DNA of 30,649 nt. It comes from JBLHLB01 sp047618505 (GTDB lineage: Bacteria; Planctomycetota; UBA1135; GCA-002686595). Made by a program: the position numbers and the translations under genes. Below the pieces are notes generated by a model. That model had not been told where the DNA came from and searched no databases. It worked only from the letters and a program-made list of their open reading frames with translations. Location of the stretch: assembly GCA_047618505.1 (NCBI GenBank), contig JBLHLB010000015.1:1-30649 (forward strand). Direction: 5' to 3'. Each line of letters opens with the position of its first letter. Position 1 is the first letter of the stretch. This document shows, in pieces, positions 21,930-30,649 of this stretch.

Positions 21930-23750
21930 ATGACGTCCGCAACGGAGATCCCCAACGCCAACACCGTTAGCGACGAAACGCAGTCGGACATAGGGGCTTC
22001 CTCGGACTTGGACACTCGCCGGCAGATAGATCTCGACCTGGCCGAACCCGGTTGGGGTGGCGTAACTTTCTATCTGTGTGCGTCGATTGGAGTTGGCGTG
22101 GTGGGCAGGACGTACCAGTCCCATCCCAACCTAATGCTGACAGTGACGGCGCTACTCGCGGCCTTTGGTGGGCTCCGGTTGGCGTTGATTTTGAGTGTCC
22201 GTCGAACGACACCGTCACGTGCGCCTCTCTGGCGGGCCCTGCTTGTGGTGGCGATGTTGGGCAGTGGATTGACTTGGTCAATGCTCACTGCTCGCTTGGC
22301 GTGGGATAGCACGATCTCCCCTGGATTCCTGGGCGCGGCTTTCTGCCTCTTGACCATGGGTGGGGTGGAGGCTGCAGCGGCGGCACCCTGGGTTCAGTTG
22401 TCGCGGGCCTACCTCTTGTGTTTGTTCGCGCCGGTGAGCACGGTCCTGTTTATGAAGGGCGATGAACACGCGAGTGTGCTTGGACTTGCACTCGCCCTGA
22501 CGGTTCCGTTCGTGGCGATTCTTGTGAAGCAGTTGCACACGGGCAACAGCAAGGGCCTGGAGGCGACCAGGGAACTTCTGGAGCGACAGGAGGAACTAGT
22601 CAAAGCTCGAATGCGTGCCGAGGAGTCTGAACGCATCCAGGAGCGCTTCTTCGCGACGATCAGCCATGAGATGCGGAACCCCTTGAATGGAATCTTGGGC
22701 ATGACGGACTGCCTGTTGGATACGGAGCTCAGCGACGAACAACGTCTACAAGCGACGATCATCAGTCGGGGTGGTGATCAACTCTTGGCGGTGATCAATG
22801 ATGTCTTGGATCTCTCGAAAGCTAAGCACGGTGGTATTCAGCTCGAGTCCGTCGTCGTCAGCATCAGCGATGTCATCGGCGAAGCCGTTGCCATGATTGG
22901 GCACCAGGCGACGCAAAAGGGGCTCGTGATCAACTACGACCCCTGGGCCATGCAGGCGACGGGGCTCGGCGATCCGCTGCGTCTACGACAGATCTGTTTG
23001 AACCTGATCAGCAACGCGATCAAGTTCACAGAGGAAGGCAGTGTTTCCGTCGTCCTGCAAGAGAGCCCGAGCAGCACTCTCGAACGTGAGGTCCTGCGCA
23101 TCACAGTGGCCGACACGGGGATTGGGATGACAGAGGAGGCTAAGGCCGAGATCTTCATGCCCTTCCAACAGGCTGAAGCGGAGACCACACGGCGCTTTGG
23201 CGGAACGGGGCTGGGGCTCTCGATCGTCGCGCAGTTGGTGGAGTTGATGGAAGGTGAAGTGGCGGTCGAAAGCGAGCTTGGAAAAGGTACGTCCCTGCAT
23301 GTCGACATCCCTTTTGAGATTTGCGAGGAACCGACGGTTGTGAACCTCTCACAGATCGAGAACTCCGTATCTGGAGCGGTTTCCCAGATAGACTTGCGCG
23401 TTCTTGTCGCGGAGGACAACGCGGTCAACCAATTAGTTATCACAAGGATGCTGGCGCGTCTGGGGTGCAAAGTGTCGATGGCCTCGAACGGTCGGGAAGC
23501 GGTGGAACTGGCGACCAATGGCGAGTTCGACTTGATCCTGATGGATCTGCAGATGCCTGAAATGGACGGGTGTGAAGCCTCCCGACGGATCCGCCAGGCG
23601 GAGCAGGCCGGGAAAACACGCATTCCGATCCTCGCCTTGACCGGTAGCGAGATGGGTATGCAGGCATGTTTCGAGGCTGGCATGGACGGCTACCTCACCA
23701 AGCCGATCCGCTCCGAAGGATTGATAGAAGCGCTCCAGTTGCACGGCTAG
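21930..23750 (+). CDS. Hybrid sensor histidine kinase with C-terminal receiver domain
   Basis: A 606-aa membrane sensor. About six membrane helices lie at residues 43-200 with no large extracellular domain, then a coiled linker (residues about 205-240). The dimerisation domain carries the phospho-accepting His246 (ATISHEMRNPLNG). The ATPase domain has the N-box (LNLISNAIKFT), G1 (VADTGIGM) and G2 (GGTGLGLSI) motifs. The receiver domain has Asp539 (LILMDLQMPEMDG) and the Thr/Lys residues ILALTGS and TKPI. A GAGGAAAG ribosome site lies just before the ATG at 21930. No histidine phosphotransfer or output gene follows, so its downstream partner is elsewhere. The signal is unknown; adjacency to peroxiredoxin does not prove redox sensing. 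Confidence 0.93.
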   Translation: MTSATEIPNANTVSDETQSDIGASSDLDTRRQIDLDLAEPGWGGVTFYLCASIGVGVVGRTYQSHPNLMLTVTALLAAFGGLRLALILSVRRTTPSRAPLWRALLVVAMLGSGLTWSMLTARLAWDSTISPGFLGAAFCLLTMGGVEAAAAAPWVQLSRAYLLCLFAPVSTVLFMKGDEHASVLGLALALTVPFVAILVKQLHTGNSKGLEATRELLERQEELVKARMRAEESERIQERFFATISHEMRNPLNGILGMTDCLLDTELSDEQRLQATIISRGGDQLLAVINDVLDLSKAKHGGIQLESVVVSISDVIGEAVAMIGHQATQKGLVINYDPWAMQATGLGDPLRLRQICLNLISNAIKFTEEGSVSVVLQESPSSTLEREVLRITVADTGIGMTEEAKAEIFMPFQQAEAETTRRFGGTGLGLSIVAQLVELMEGEVAVESELGKGTSLHVDIPFEICEEPTVVNLSQIENSVSGAVSQIDLRVLVAEDNAVNQLVITRMLARLGCKVSMASNGREAVELATNGEFDLILMDLQMPEMDGCEASRRIRQAEQAGKTRIPILALTGSEMGMQACFEAGMDGYLTKPIRSEGLIEALQLHG

Positions 23751-23756
23751 GCACAG

Positions 23757-23776
23757 GCCTGGGCCCGCGCCCAGGC
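23757..23776 (+). terminator. GC-rich hairpin after the kinase gene
   Basis: GCCTGGGC pairs perfectly with GCCCAGGC across a 4-base loop, starting 7 bp after the kinase stop. There is no U-tract after the stem, so it may act as a weak or factor-assisted terminator. Confidence 0.55.
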
Positions 23777-24147
23777 TTAGCCTCGCAAAGTGGGTCACCG
23801 GGGTTCCTGCTCGTCGTTCGATACGAAATCTACGGGCAGTCATCTGTCCGTGGGGTCGGTCCTCGCCTCGGATGTGAACCACGTGGCGACATGGGCGGCA
23901 ACAATCGCGGGACTCCGGGGGCCAAAGGCACACTCAAGAGAAGCGCGACAATCAACTTCACAGCTACCTCCGCTCCAAGGGGCTGGAACGACAAGCACAG
24001 GCAACAAGAGAGCAACAGGTAGGGGATCTGGGCCAGTTGGCCCAATTGATCGAGAACGGATTTTTGCTCTATCGAGATCCGAAGCGATCCACCAGGCTTT
24101 GGGAGTGTACTCGGGCTTGCTCCCTGGACCTTAGCTGCTGGCCTTCG
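23777..24147. other. Intergenic region before the lipoprotein gene
   Basis: About 370 bp with no supported gene on either strand. Open frames here are short and lack domains or ribosome sites. A promoter for the lipoprotein gene is expected, but I cannot place it. Confidence 0.45.
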
Positions 24148-25320
24148 ATGACTAAGACGCTTTCCGTTTCTGTCCTGTTGCTCGTGCTGGTGAGCGCTTG
24201 CGCCGCTCCCCTGGGGACACACCGCGTTGCGCCGACTGCTGTGGACTTGAATAAAGTCTTGGAGCAGACGCATAACGAGATTGTGCTGCTCAACATCGTG
24301 CGTGCGTCAAAGCATCTGCCGCAGCATTGGTCGGCGCTTACAACGCTGCGCGATACAGAAACTCTCGAGTACGGAACAGGCGGGATAGGCATTCCCTTTG
24401 GAGGAGCGAGCATCGACAACTACTCGGTTGCGCCTTCCGCTAAGTGGGTGACAAAACCAGGCCTGGAAATGGCCGTGCAGGTCTCATCGGAATTCACGCG
24501 CGGCATCATGCAGCCGATCGACCTACAGCAACTGCAGTACTTCCTGGAACAGGGCTGGCCGCCGAGCTTTGTGTTCCATCTCGGCGTGCGGGAGATTAGC
24601 GTGACGAAGCAAACGCGCTCGCAGGGCGAATGGGTGAACACCACAACCCAGGCCTATACGAATCGGCCTGATGCGGAGATGCAATTTGAGGGCTACGCGC
24701 GTTTCTCAAGGCTGCTTGATCAACTCCTCGAGCGGGGACTTGCGGTGGCGGAGCGTCGAGGCAGTGCGTTGGAAGAGCGATCCTTTCATCTGTATCAACC
24801 CTCGGGAAAGGCGTTGGCTGCCCTGCGGTCAGCCGATTTCGACCTGACTCCCAATGGATTGGGGAGGGCCATCGCGGTCGTACCAACAACCCGTTCGTTG
24901 ATCCTGGCCATCGACGGCCCCGTGAGCGAGGAGGGTGACTGGACAGAAGCCGGTAACTCGGTCGCCGTTGACGCGTCGGGACCCAATGAGCGCTTTGTCT
25001 TCACGCTTGTTATGCGCTCTCCAGAAAGCTTGATCTACTTCCTTGGACAAGTGTTACGGGCGCAGGAAGGTTCGCAGTCGTTTGTGCCGACCTACGGCGA
25101 GCGGGGGCGAGAACACGCGCTCTTTACGGCAGGTGTGGGGACTCCGGACGACCCGGCGGCAGTCTCCGTTGAACATGGCGGCCAGCTGTACATCATTCCA
25201 CCGGCGACGCAAACAGATCGAAGCTTGATGACCTTTAGCTTTGCCTCACTCCTGATCAACCTCAACCGCTCTCGTAAAGACCTGCCAACATCCAGCGTGA
25301 TTGCGATCAGCGGGAATTGA
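24148..25320 (+). CDS. Lipoprotein of unknown function (390 aa)
   Basis: The ATG at 24148 gives a classic lipoprotein signal, MTKTLSVSVLLLVLVSAC, with the lipobox Cys at residue 18, so the mature protein should be membrane-anchored outside the cytoplasm. The mature part starts with a helical segment (DLNKVLEQTHNEIVLLNIVRA), followed by Gly-rich strands (YGTGGIGIPFGGASI) and a long mixed region without a motif I can name. The next gene begins 32 bp downstream on the same strand and is also envelope-associated, so they may act together. Confidence 0.75.
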   Translation: MTKTLSVSVLLLVLVSACAAPLGTHRVAPTAVDLNKVLEQTHNEIVLLNIVRASKHLPQHWSALTTLRDTETLEYGTGGIGIPFGGASIDNYSVAPSAKWVTKPGLEMAVQVSSEFTRGIMQPIDLQQLQYFLEQGWPPSFVFHLGVREISVTKQTRSQGEWVNTTTQAYTNRPDAEMQFEGYARFSRLLDQLLERGLAVAERRGSALEERSFHLYQPSGKALAALRSADFDLTPNGLGRAIAVVPTTRSLILAIDGPVSEEGDWTEAGNSVAVDASGPNERFVFTLVMRSPESLIYFLGQVLRAQEGSQSFVPTYGERGREHALFTAGVGTPDDPAAVSVEHGGQLYIIPPATQTDRSLMTFSFASLLINLNRSRKDLPTSSVIAISGN

Positions 25321-25326
25321 CGCAGG

Positions 25327-25339
25327 GGAACGCGGTTCC
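25327..25339. repeat. Small perfect hairpin between the lipoprotein and membrane genes
   Basis: GGAAC-GCG-GTTCC forms a 5-bp stem with a 3-base loop inside the 32-bp spacer. The flank TTCCGTA resembles the core of the hairpins at 10396-10434 and 26038-26070. Confidence 0.4.
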
Positions 25340-25352
25340 GTAGGGTTCACAC

Positions 25353-26036
25353 ATGAGAAGCACGCAACACAAGGGTGGCCTTGGGGTTTGGATTGTTGGC
25401 CCTGTAATTGGCGGGCTTCTCACGGGCCTGTCGATGATGGCCCTTGGGCGGCGGGTGAGTGAAGGCGGTAGGGCAAGCGAGAGCGTCGCCGCCATTCCGG
25501 CCCAGCACTCGAACGAAGGTCGTGCGGCCGACGACGCGGAACTAAAGGCGTCGATTCGGCGGCTCGAACATCAGCTGGCGACCCTCAGTCTGAGCCTCGG
25601 AGCTGTTAATGCGATCAGCACGAGGACGCCTTCCGCGGTGGGCAGGGTGCCCGTTGAATCGACGGATCAGGAACGAGAGGTTGCACGTTTGATTGACCAG
25701 CTGGAGCGTTCCATTGCACGGGTTGCCCAACTGGAGGCCTACGCACTTTCGGCTCCCAATGCTGCTGAGCCATTACAGCTCAACCTGTCGATCAACATGG
25801 CCAGACTTCGTGAACTCGTGGCCCTCGAAACCCAAGAGGCCGGTGCTGGGCAAGCGGAACTCCGACTTCTGACCATGCAACAGCTGGTGGAGCAGCTTGG
25901 ACGTCCGACAAACGTCTTCCACTCCGGCAGCGAATCCACCATGTCCCTAACGTGGTATATCCGGGGTGAATTGCAAGTGAACGCAAGTCTCGGCAACGGC
26001 TACGTTACCTACTCCTCAATAAAACCCTTGGAGTGA
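25353..26036 (+). CDS. Single-pass membrane protein with coiled coil, unknown function (227 aa)
   Basis: One membrane helix at residues about 10-31 is followed by a helical, probably coiled-coil region (residues about 60-170, with Leu/Arg/Glu heptad-like runs such as ELKASIRRLEHQLATL). A small C-terminal domain (LVEQLGRPTNVFHSGSES, then LTWYIRGELQV) resembles the SmpA/OmlA-like folds that handle outer-membrane components. That resemblance is weak. The gene follows the lipoprotein gene and is probably co-transcribed. Confidence 0.7.
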   Translation: MRSTQHKGGLGVWIVGPVIGGLLTGLSMMALGRRVSEGGRASESVAAIPAQHSNEGRAADDAELKASIRRLEHQLATLSLSLGAVNAISTRTPSAVGRVPVESTDQEREVARLIDQLERSIARVAQLEAYALSAPNAAEPLQLNLSINMARLRELVALETQEAGAGQAELRLLTMQQLVEQLGRPTNVFHSGSESTMSLTWYIRGELQVNASLGNGYVTYSSIKPLE

Positions 26037-26037
26037 A

Positions 26038-26070
26038 TCGGCCGTAGGGAACCTTGATCCGTACCGCCGA
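26038..26070. terminator. Imperfect hairpin filling a convergent spacer
   Basis: TCGGCCGTAGGG (26038-26049) pairs with CCGTACCGCCGA (26059-26070) at 10 of 12 positions, with loop AACCTTGAT. It occupies almost the whole 34-bp gap between the two convergent stops, so it is a likely two-way terminator. It shares an ACC-TGAT-CCGTAC-GCCG pattern with 10396-10434. Confidence 0.55.
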
Positions 26071-27822
26071 CTAGATCCGCGCCTGCAGCGTGTACAGGCG
26101 GTTGTAGCGACCGCCCATCTCCATCAGTTCGTCGTGCTTGCCGCGCTCGACAATCTCTCCCTCTTCGATGACCAGGATTTGATCCGCGCGTTGAATCGTT
26201 GATAGGCGGTGGGCGATGACAAAGGTTGTGCGGCCTTCGAGCAGCTCCTCAAGGCTCTGTTGAATGAAGGATTCGCTCTCCGTGTCCAAGCTCGACGTAG
26301 CCTCATCCAGCAACAGAATCCGGGGTGCTGCGAGGATCGCTCGCGCGATCGTTACCCGCTGGCGTTGCCCACCCGAGAGCTTGACCCCACGCTCGCCAAT
26401 GATCGTGTCCAGTCCAGCGGGCATGCGATCGGTGAACTCCGACACGTAGGCGCGCTGGGCGGCATCTTCGAGTTCCTCCGTTGTCGCTTCCTGTCGAGCG
26501 AAGAGCAGATTTTCGCGGATCGTCCCGTCGAATAAAAAGTCGTCCTGGAGCACCAGGCCTAACTGGCTGCGATAGCTCGACAGCACCACCGTCGATAGAT
26601 CGATTCCGTCCACAACAACGCGCCCCTCGTTTGGTTCTAGGAACGACACGGCCAGGCCCGCCAGGGTCGATTTGCCAGAGCCCGAGCTTCCCACCAAGGC
26701 CACAACAGTCCCTGGCTTTGCATCCAACGAAATGTTCTTCAGCACCATTTCGCCCTCGTCATAGGCGAAGCTGACGTTCTCGAAGACCACGTGTCCGTTG
26801 ATTGGCGGCATCGTCGACGAGCGCAGGGGGTCGTCGTCTTCCCCAGGCATCGAGAGCAGCTCAGCTGTGCGGTCGAGGCCAGCGAAGGCCTCCGTCATCT
26901 GCGTTCCGATGTTGGCCATCTGCACGATGGGTCCAACCAGAAGCGCGAGGAAGACCGTGAATGCAAACAGCTCGCCGATGCTCATGCGGCCCTCGAGGAT
27001 CTCGTGGCCGCCGTAGCCCAGGATCACCACGCTGGCGCTGCCCACAAAGAACGTGCCCAGGCTGGTCACCCCGGCCGACGTTGTAAGGGTTGCCTTGACA
27101 TTCTCGAAGATGCGCATGACGCCACTGCGAAAGACATCACCCTCGCGCTCCAGGGCATGGAAACCCTTGATGATGCGAATGCCGCCGAGGGCCTCCGTCA
27201 AACGGCCAGTGACCTCTGCGTTGATCTTCCCACGCTCCCGGAAGGCAGGGCGCAGTTTCTTGAAGGCGCGGATGGAGACGATGGAGAACAGCGCCAGGGG
27301 AACCATGGCGAAGACGGTCATTAACGCATTGATGCGCAGGAGGAAGAACAGGGCAAACAGCGCCGTAAGCGTTCCGCCCACGAGTTGCACCAAGCCCGTT
27401 CCGATCAGGTTGCGGACGCCCTCGACGTCGCTCATGATGCGCGACACTAGTTCACCAGACTTGGTCTCTTCGAAGGTCCGAATCGGCAGCTTCAGCACAT
27501 GCCGCTGCACCTGAGAGCGCATCTCAGCAATCAGGAGTTGGGCCTCCACGCTCAAGAGGCGCGTTAGGGCAAAGGAGGTGCCAGCCTGCATTCCCACGGC
27601 GGCGATTAGCCCAGCAATAATGGGCATCAAATTCTCCGCCTTGCCCGCGCCGATCACATCGTCGACCAGGTACTTCGTCGACGCCGGCAAAACCAGCCCG
27701 CTGGCCCGGTTGAGGACAATCAGAAACAGCCCCAGGGCAACCAGCTTTCGCCGCGGCCAAATGATCTCGCGAAAGGCGTTGCGAAGACTGGCGGATGTGA
27801 GCTTGGGCTTTGACTTAGACAT
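26071..27822 (-). CDS. MsbA-like ABC exporter (fused membrane and ATPase domains)
   Basis: A 583-aa half-transporter that would dimerise in the inner membrane and export lipid-like or hydrophobic molecules. Six membrane helices lie in residues about 25-310. The ATPase domain has Walker A GSSGSGKST (Lys384), the signature LSGGQRQR, Walker B ILLLDEATSSLD and the H-loop IAHRLST. I start at the ATG at 27822 (MSKSKPKLTSASL); an ATG at 27843 would add seven residues. The substrate cannot be told from sequence: lipid A-core flippase (MsbA) and multidrug exporters look alike. It is divergent from the SNF2 gene and appears monocistronic. Confidence 0.92.
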   Translation of the reverse strand: MSKSKPKLTSASLRNAFREIIWPRRKLVALGLFLIVLNRASGLVLPASTKYLVDDVIGAGKAENLMPIIAGLIAAVGMQAGTSFALTRLLSVEAQLLIAEMRSQVQRHVLKLPIRTFEETKSGELVSRIMSDVEGVRNLIGTGLVQLVGGTLTALFALFFLLRINALMTVFAMVPLALFSIVSIRAFKKLRPAFRERGKINAEVTGRLTEALGGIRIIKGFHALEREGDVFRSGVMRIFENVKATLTTSAGVTSLGTFFVGSASVVILGYGGHEILEGRMSIGELFAFTVFLALLVGPIVQMANIGTQMTEAFAGLDRTAELLSMPGEDDDPLRSSTMPPINGHVVFENVSFAYDEGEMVLKNISLDAKPGTVVALVGSSGSGKSTLAGLAVSFLEPNEGRVVVDGIDLSTVVLSSYRSQLGLVLQDDFLFDGTIRENLLFARQEATTEELEDAAQRAYVSEFTDRMPAGLDTIIGERGVKLSGGQRQRVTIARAILAAPRILLLDEATSSLDTESESFIQQSLEELLEGRTTFVIAHRLSTIQRADQILVIEEGEIVERGKHDELMEMGGRYNRLYTLQARI

Positions 27823-27999
27823 GCTGCCGGGACGGTACGCCATCTGGCGACGGGGAGCCAGATCCCCCGACTGTGTTTGAGGCGTGACTTCCAATCGCGT
27901 ACCCAGGCCACGCGGGAGAAACTGGATTCGTGCTGCCAATGCGGGGCGGGGCGGCAAGGAAGTGCATTTTGAACCGTGGTCCCGTACCGTCACCTGGCA
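27823..27999. promoter_or_regulatory. Divergent intergenic region between ABC exporter and SNF2 gene
   Basis: A 177-bp spacer with both starts pointing outward. It should contain two promoters. I see no strong palindrome or repeat. Confidence 0.4.
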
Positions 28000-30649
28000 A
28001 TGACAGCTGAGCAACCGACGACCTTTCCACTTGCCAGCGGCCCGAGCATGTCGCTCGAGATGCGGCGAATGGGTGAGAAGTACTGGCAGGGTGGGAACGT
28101 GGAGATGGTGAGTATGCGAGGGGATCACGCGCACATCCGAGTGCTTGGCTCCCTAAGCTATGCCGTTCAGCTGGGCTGGGACGAGGTCTCCTGGGATGGT
28201 GGTTGCGACTGCCCGTCCTTCGTGAAGTGGGGGCCCTGCAAGCACCTCTTCGCGGGTGCCCTTGCGGTGGCGGACAAGTTTGGTGTGGACACCGCAGCCC
28301 TTGGGGAGATTCCCGAGGAGGTGCCGGCTGAATCGGCGGGAGCGGCCGCCTGGCGCGACGAAGTTCGCTTGATCGCCACCAGCGTGACAACGAATGATAT
28401 CCACCCGGATATCCGTCTGGACCTGGTCCTGTCGCCACCAACCGACGTCGTCAGCGAGCCGCGCGTTGTCGTTCTCGAGCGTAAGCGCGAAGGCGGCGGT
28501 CCCTGGGGCAAACCGGGGCCCCTTGACTTGGCGGACCGAGGGCTGGCGGACTTTCTCGATCCTGACGATCGCGAGTTGATGCAGTTGCTCCAGGGAGCCG
28601 GAGGAAAGCGCCTGAAGTACAACTGGCGCTCGGCTCAGGGCTGCCTTGAATTGCCCGGCGCCCTGGCTGACATTCTGCTCCCCAAGACCGCTGCCCGCGG
28701 GCGCCTGTTCCTCTTGGACTTTGAGTTGGCTGGCTGGGGGACCATGGGGGACTTTGAACGCAACCCAGGCGCCGCCTTCTCCGGCGACTACGGGCGCCGC
28801 GATGGTGGCGCGGGTCTCATTCCGATCACCTGCGATACGGAAGTAGCCTGGACTCAGGAAGCCCACGTCGTCGAATTGGGATCACAATCCGGCACTGGCG
28901 CTCGCTTGGTTTCGCGCTATCGCCGCGACGAAGAAGTCCTTGAGTCGGATGGTGCAGGTCGACTCTGGAGCGACGCAGCCTTATTCCTCAACGGGCTCAA
29001 GCTGTCTCGCTTTGCCGGGACACAATCTCCGATCCTCGGGATCCTCAGCGATCCGAGCAGCGGCCCCACCGCTCCTCCCGAGGAGACCCGAGACTTTGTC
29101 GTGACAATGGCGGGCATCCTCGGAAGAACGCTGCATTCCGGGCCCGGATTAGAGTGGTTGGACACAGAGCCGACGCCTGCCCTAGAACTCTACGGAATGG
29201 GCGAGCCGGATCTGAACTGGCACATCACTGCCGCCTACGGCGAGGAGCGGGTCAGTATCTCAAAGGAGGATCCCCGCGCCATGGTCGTGGAGAATGGCGG
29301 CGTCGCCCTGCGCGCGCGGGAGGTGGAGGCTGGCTTTGTCGAACGCTTCGTGCGTGTCGGCGGTACCAGCGAAGAGCGCGACCCCGAGGACTGCGCGGGC
29401 AAGCTCGCGCATGAATTGTTCGCAGGCCTCTGCTCGCGATTGATCAGCGATGGCTGGCAGATCTGGGTCGAAGGCCTGCGGGTGGAGCAGCCCAGTGACG
29501 TTGTGCTTGATGTGAGCACGGGCACCGATTGGTTTGACCTGAGCGGCGGCGTTGAATTCAACGGACAGATCATTCCGATTCCCGCCCTGCTCGTGGCGGC
29601 GCGCGATCACAATGGCTTGGTGCTGTTGGAGGGCGGAGGCATCGGGCTTCTCCCGACCAATTGGGCGGAGCGTTGGGAGGCCCTGGAATTGGGCACGGCC
29701 CAGGGGGAGCGGTTGCGATTCCACGCCAGCCAAGGCCCCATGCTCGACATGATGTTGACCGAGCGTGAGGAGAATCTGACGCTCACCGCAGACGCGGACT
29801 TCATGGCTCTGCGCAAAAAGGTAGCAAGCTTCACCGGGCCCAAACCCCTGAGGGAAGCCAAGGGTTTCAAGGGCACCCTGCGGGCCTACCAACAGGAAGG
29901 GCTCGGTTGGTTGAAGGCCCTGCGCGACCTTGGCCTAGGTGGTTGCCTCGCGGATGAAATGGGCCTCGGCAAGACCGTGCAGATTCTGGCGCACCTGCAG
30001 AAGATCAAGGGCGCCACGAAGGCAGCCGACCGCCGCCCCAGCCTTGTCGTCATGCCGCGCTCCCTGGCGTTTCAATGGATGGCGGAGGCGGAGCGCTTCA
30101 CGCCGAATCTTGTTGTCGCCGATCACCGCGGAGCTTCCCGCTGGCGAGAGGTTGCTGAGATCGAGCAGGTCGATGTCCTGCTGACGACCTACGGCACCCT
30201 GCGAAACGATGCCGAATTGCTTTCGAAGGTCCGTTTCGACACGGTCATCTTGGATGAAGCGACGGCGATCAAGAATGCCACCAGTCAATCTGCAAAGGCG
30301 GCGCGTTTGCTAGTGGCCGACCATCGCATCGCCCTGAGCGGTACGCCGGTGGAGAATTCCCTTGGTGAACTATGGTCTCTCTTTGAGTTCTTAAACCCAG
30401 GGATGCTGGGCAAGAGTACGCGCTTCCGCGATCTCATGAAGCGCTCGGTGAAGGCCCCATCAAAACGCCCGGTCGCGGTGAAGGGCGAGCAGGTGAACAA
30501 CTTCCTCTGCGACGTCCAGCGCGCCGTCAGTCCGTTTCTCCTACGGCGGCGCAAGGAAGACGTGCTCAAGGATCTTCCGAAGAAGACGGTCGAAACGCTC
30601 TATGTCGAACTGGGGTCGAAGCAGCGGCGCGAATACGACAAGTTGAAAG
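28000..30649 (+). CDS. SNF2-family helicase-like ATPase with N-terminal SWIM zinc finger (partial)
   Basis: The frame is open from ATG 28000 to the right edge (883 codons), so the C-terminal helicase half is cut off. A SWIM zinc finger lies near the N-terminus: Cys69-x-Cys71, then Cys80-x-His82. A middle region of about 500 residues, typical of bacterial SWIM-SNF2 proteins, precedes the SNF2 ATPase. The ATPase has Walker A DEMGLGKT (652-659), Walker B DEAT (752-755) and motif III SGTP (780-783). This Walker B is the bacterial DEAT variant of DEAH. Such proteins are double-stranded-DNA translocases with roles in transcription or repair; some related SNF2 proteins belong to defence systems, but nothing here shows that. 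The frame is continuous across all motifs. Confidence 0.93.
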   Translation, partial: MTAEQPTTFPLASGPSMSLEMRRMGEKYWQGGNVEMVSMRGDHAHIRVLGSLSYAVQLGWDEVSWDGGCDCPSFVKWGPCKHLFAGALAVADKFGVDTAALGEIPEEVPAESAGAAAWRDEVRLIATSVTTNDIHPDIRLDLVLSPPTDVVSEPRVVVLERKREGGGPWGKPGPLDLADRGLADFLDPDDRELMQLLQGAGGKRLKYNWRSAQGCLELPGALADILLPKTAARGRLFLLDFELAGWGTMGDFERNPGAAFSGDYGRRDGGAGLIPITCDTEVAWTQEAHVVELGSQSGTGARLVSRYRRDEEVLESDGAGRLWSDAALFLNGLKLSRFAGTQSPILGILSDPSSGPTAPPEETRDFVVTMAGILGRTLHSGPGLEWLDTEPTPALELYGMGEPDLNWHITAAYGEERVSISKEDPRAMVVENGGVALRAREVEAGFVERFVRVGGTSEERDPEDCAGKLAHELFAGLCSRLISDGWQIWVEGLRVEQPSDVVLDVSTGTDWFDLSGGVEFNGQIIPIPALLVAARDHNGLVLLEGGGIGLLPTNWAERWEALELGTAQGERLRFHASQGPMLDMMLTEREENLTLTADADFMALRKKVASFTGPKPLREAKGFKGTLRAYQQEGLGWLKALRDLGLGGCLADEMGLGKTVQILAHLQKIKGATKAADRRPSLVVMPRSLAFQWMAEAERFTPNLVVADHRGASRWREVAEIEQVDVLLTTYGTLRNDAELLSKVRFDTVILDEATAIKNATSQSAKAARLLVADHRIALSGTPVENSLGELWSLFEFLNPGMLGKSTRFRDLMKRSVKAPSKRPVAVKGEQVNNFLCDVQRAVSPFLLRRRKEDVLKDLPKKTVETLYVELGSKQRREYDKLK

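Noticed and set aside
21540..22124. Long N-terminal extension of the peroxiredoxin frame
   Set aside because: The 216-aa version begins at the family's normal N-terminus; the extra 195 codons run under the kinase gene and are Pro/Arg-rich without a domain.
28153..28866. A 237-codon minus-strand frame
   Set aside because: It is opposite the SNF2 gene, which is continuous through the SWIM and ATPase motifs.
28000..30649. SNF2 protein as part of a phage-defence system
   Set aside because: Some defence systems use SNF2 ATPases, but the neighbours here (ABC exporter, lipoprotein) are not defence genes, and the SWIM-SNF2 form is a common housekeeping-like protein. The right-hand neighbours are not visible.

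Overview
The window is about 30.6 kb of high-GC (roughly 60-63%) bacterial DNA. It encodes about 20 proteins plus one decayed gene, with no rRNA, tRNA, CRISPR array or intact mobile element that I can see. Few starts have clear Shine-Dalgarno sequences and secreted hypotheticals are common. The mix of a winged-helix/retropepsin-like pair, a SWIM-SNF2 protein, a DPP-IV peptidase, a POT transporter and Rieske fusions fits an uncultured marine Planctomycetota-like or related lineage. That placement is an inference from style; no marker gene is present.

Region 1 (1-10372) is amino-acid and peptide catabolism. A fused-chain iron-sulfur L-serine dehydratase on the + strand converges on a minus-strand operon. 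That operon encodes an alpha-ketoglutaric semialdehyde dehydrogenase, an FCD-type GntR regulator with what look like two winged helices, and a DapA-family lyase/deaminase. This is the lower half of trans-4-hydroxyproline breakdown; sugar-acid routes that also pass through alpha-ketoglutaric semialdehyde are the alternative. Divergent from it, across a short intergenic region with a palindrome and a 19-bp direct repeat, lie dipeptidyl peptidase IV, prolyl iminopeptidase and a POT di/tripeptide transporter. Together they suggest scavenging of proline/hydroxyproline-rich (collagen- or extensin-like) peptides.

Region 2 (10373-14437) holds a minus-strand pair of unknown genes (a secreted 483-aa protein and a 119-aa membrane protein) and a divergent NAD-type malic enzyme.

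Region 3 (14438-18574) is the most unusual part. It is a tightly packed, partly overlapping + strand operon encoding: a Rieske domain fused to an FMN/[3Fe-4S] glutamate-synthase-like domain; a frameshifted remnant of a thiamine-diphosphate (pyruvate oxidase/acetolactate synthase-like) enzyme; two tiny membrane proteins; a ferric-reductase-like heme membrane domain fused to a second Rieske domain; and a membrane-anchored protein with a conserved-looking Cys/His motif. It looks like a membrane-linked electron-transfer system that I cannot match to a named one. Here it has apparently lost its TPP-enzyme component.

Region 4 (18575-30649) contains: an HTH regulator/retropepsin-like protease pair; a 1-Cys peroxiredoxin with a textbook intrinsic terminator; a hybrid histidine kinase with a receiver domain; a lipoprotein followed by a coiled-coil membrane protein; an MsbA-like ABC exporter; and a SWIM-domain SNF2 helicase-like protein that runs off the right edge. 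Three intergenic spacers (near 10415, 25333 and 26054) carry related-looking small hairpins.
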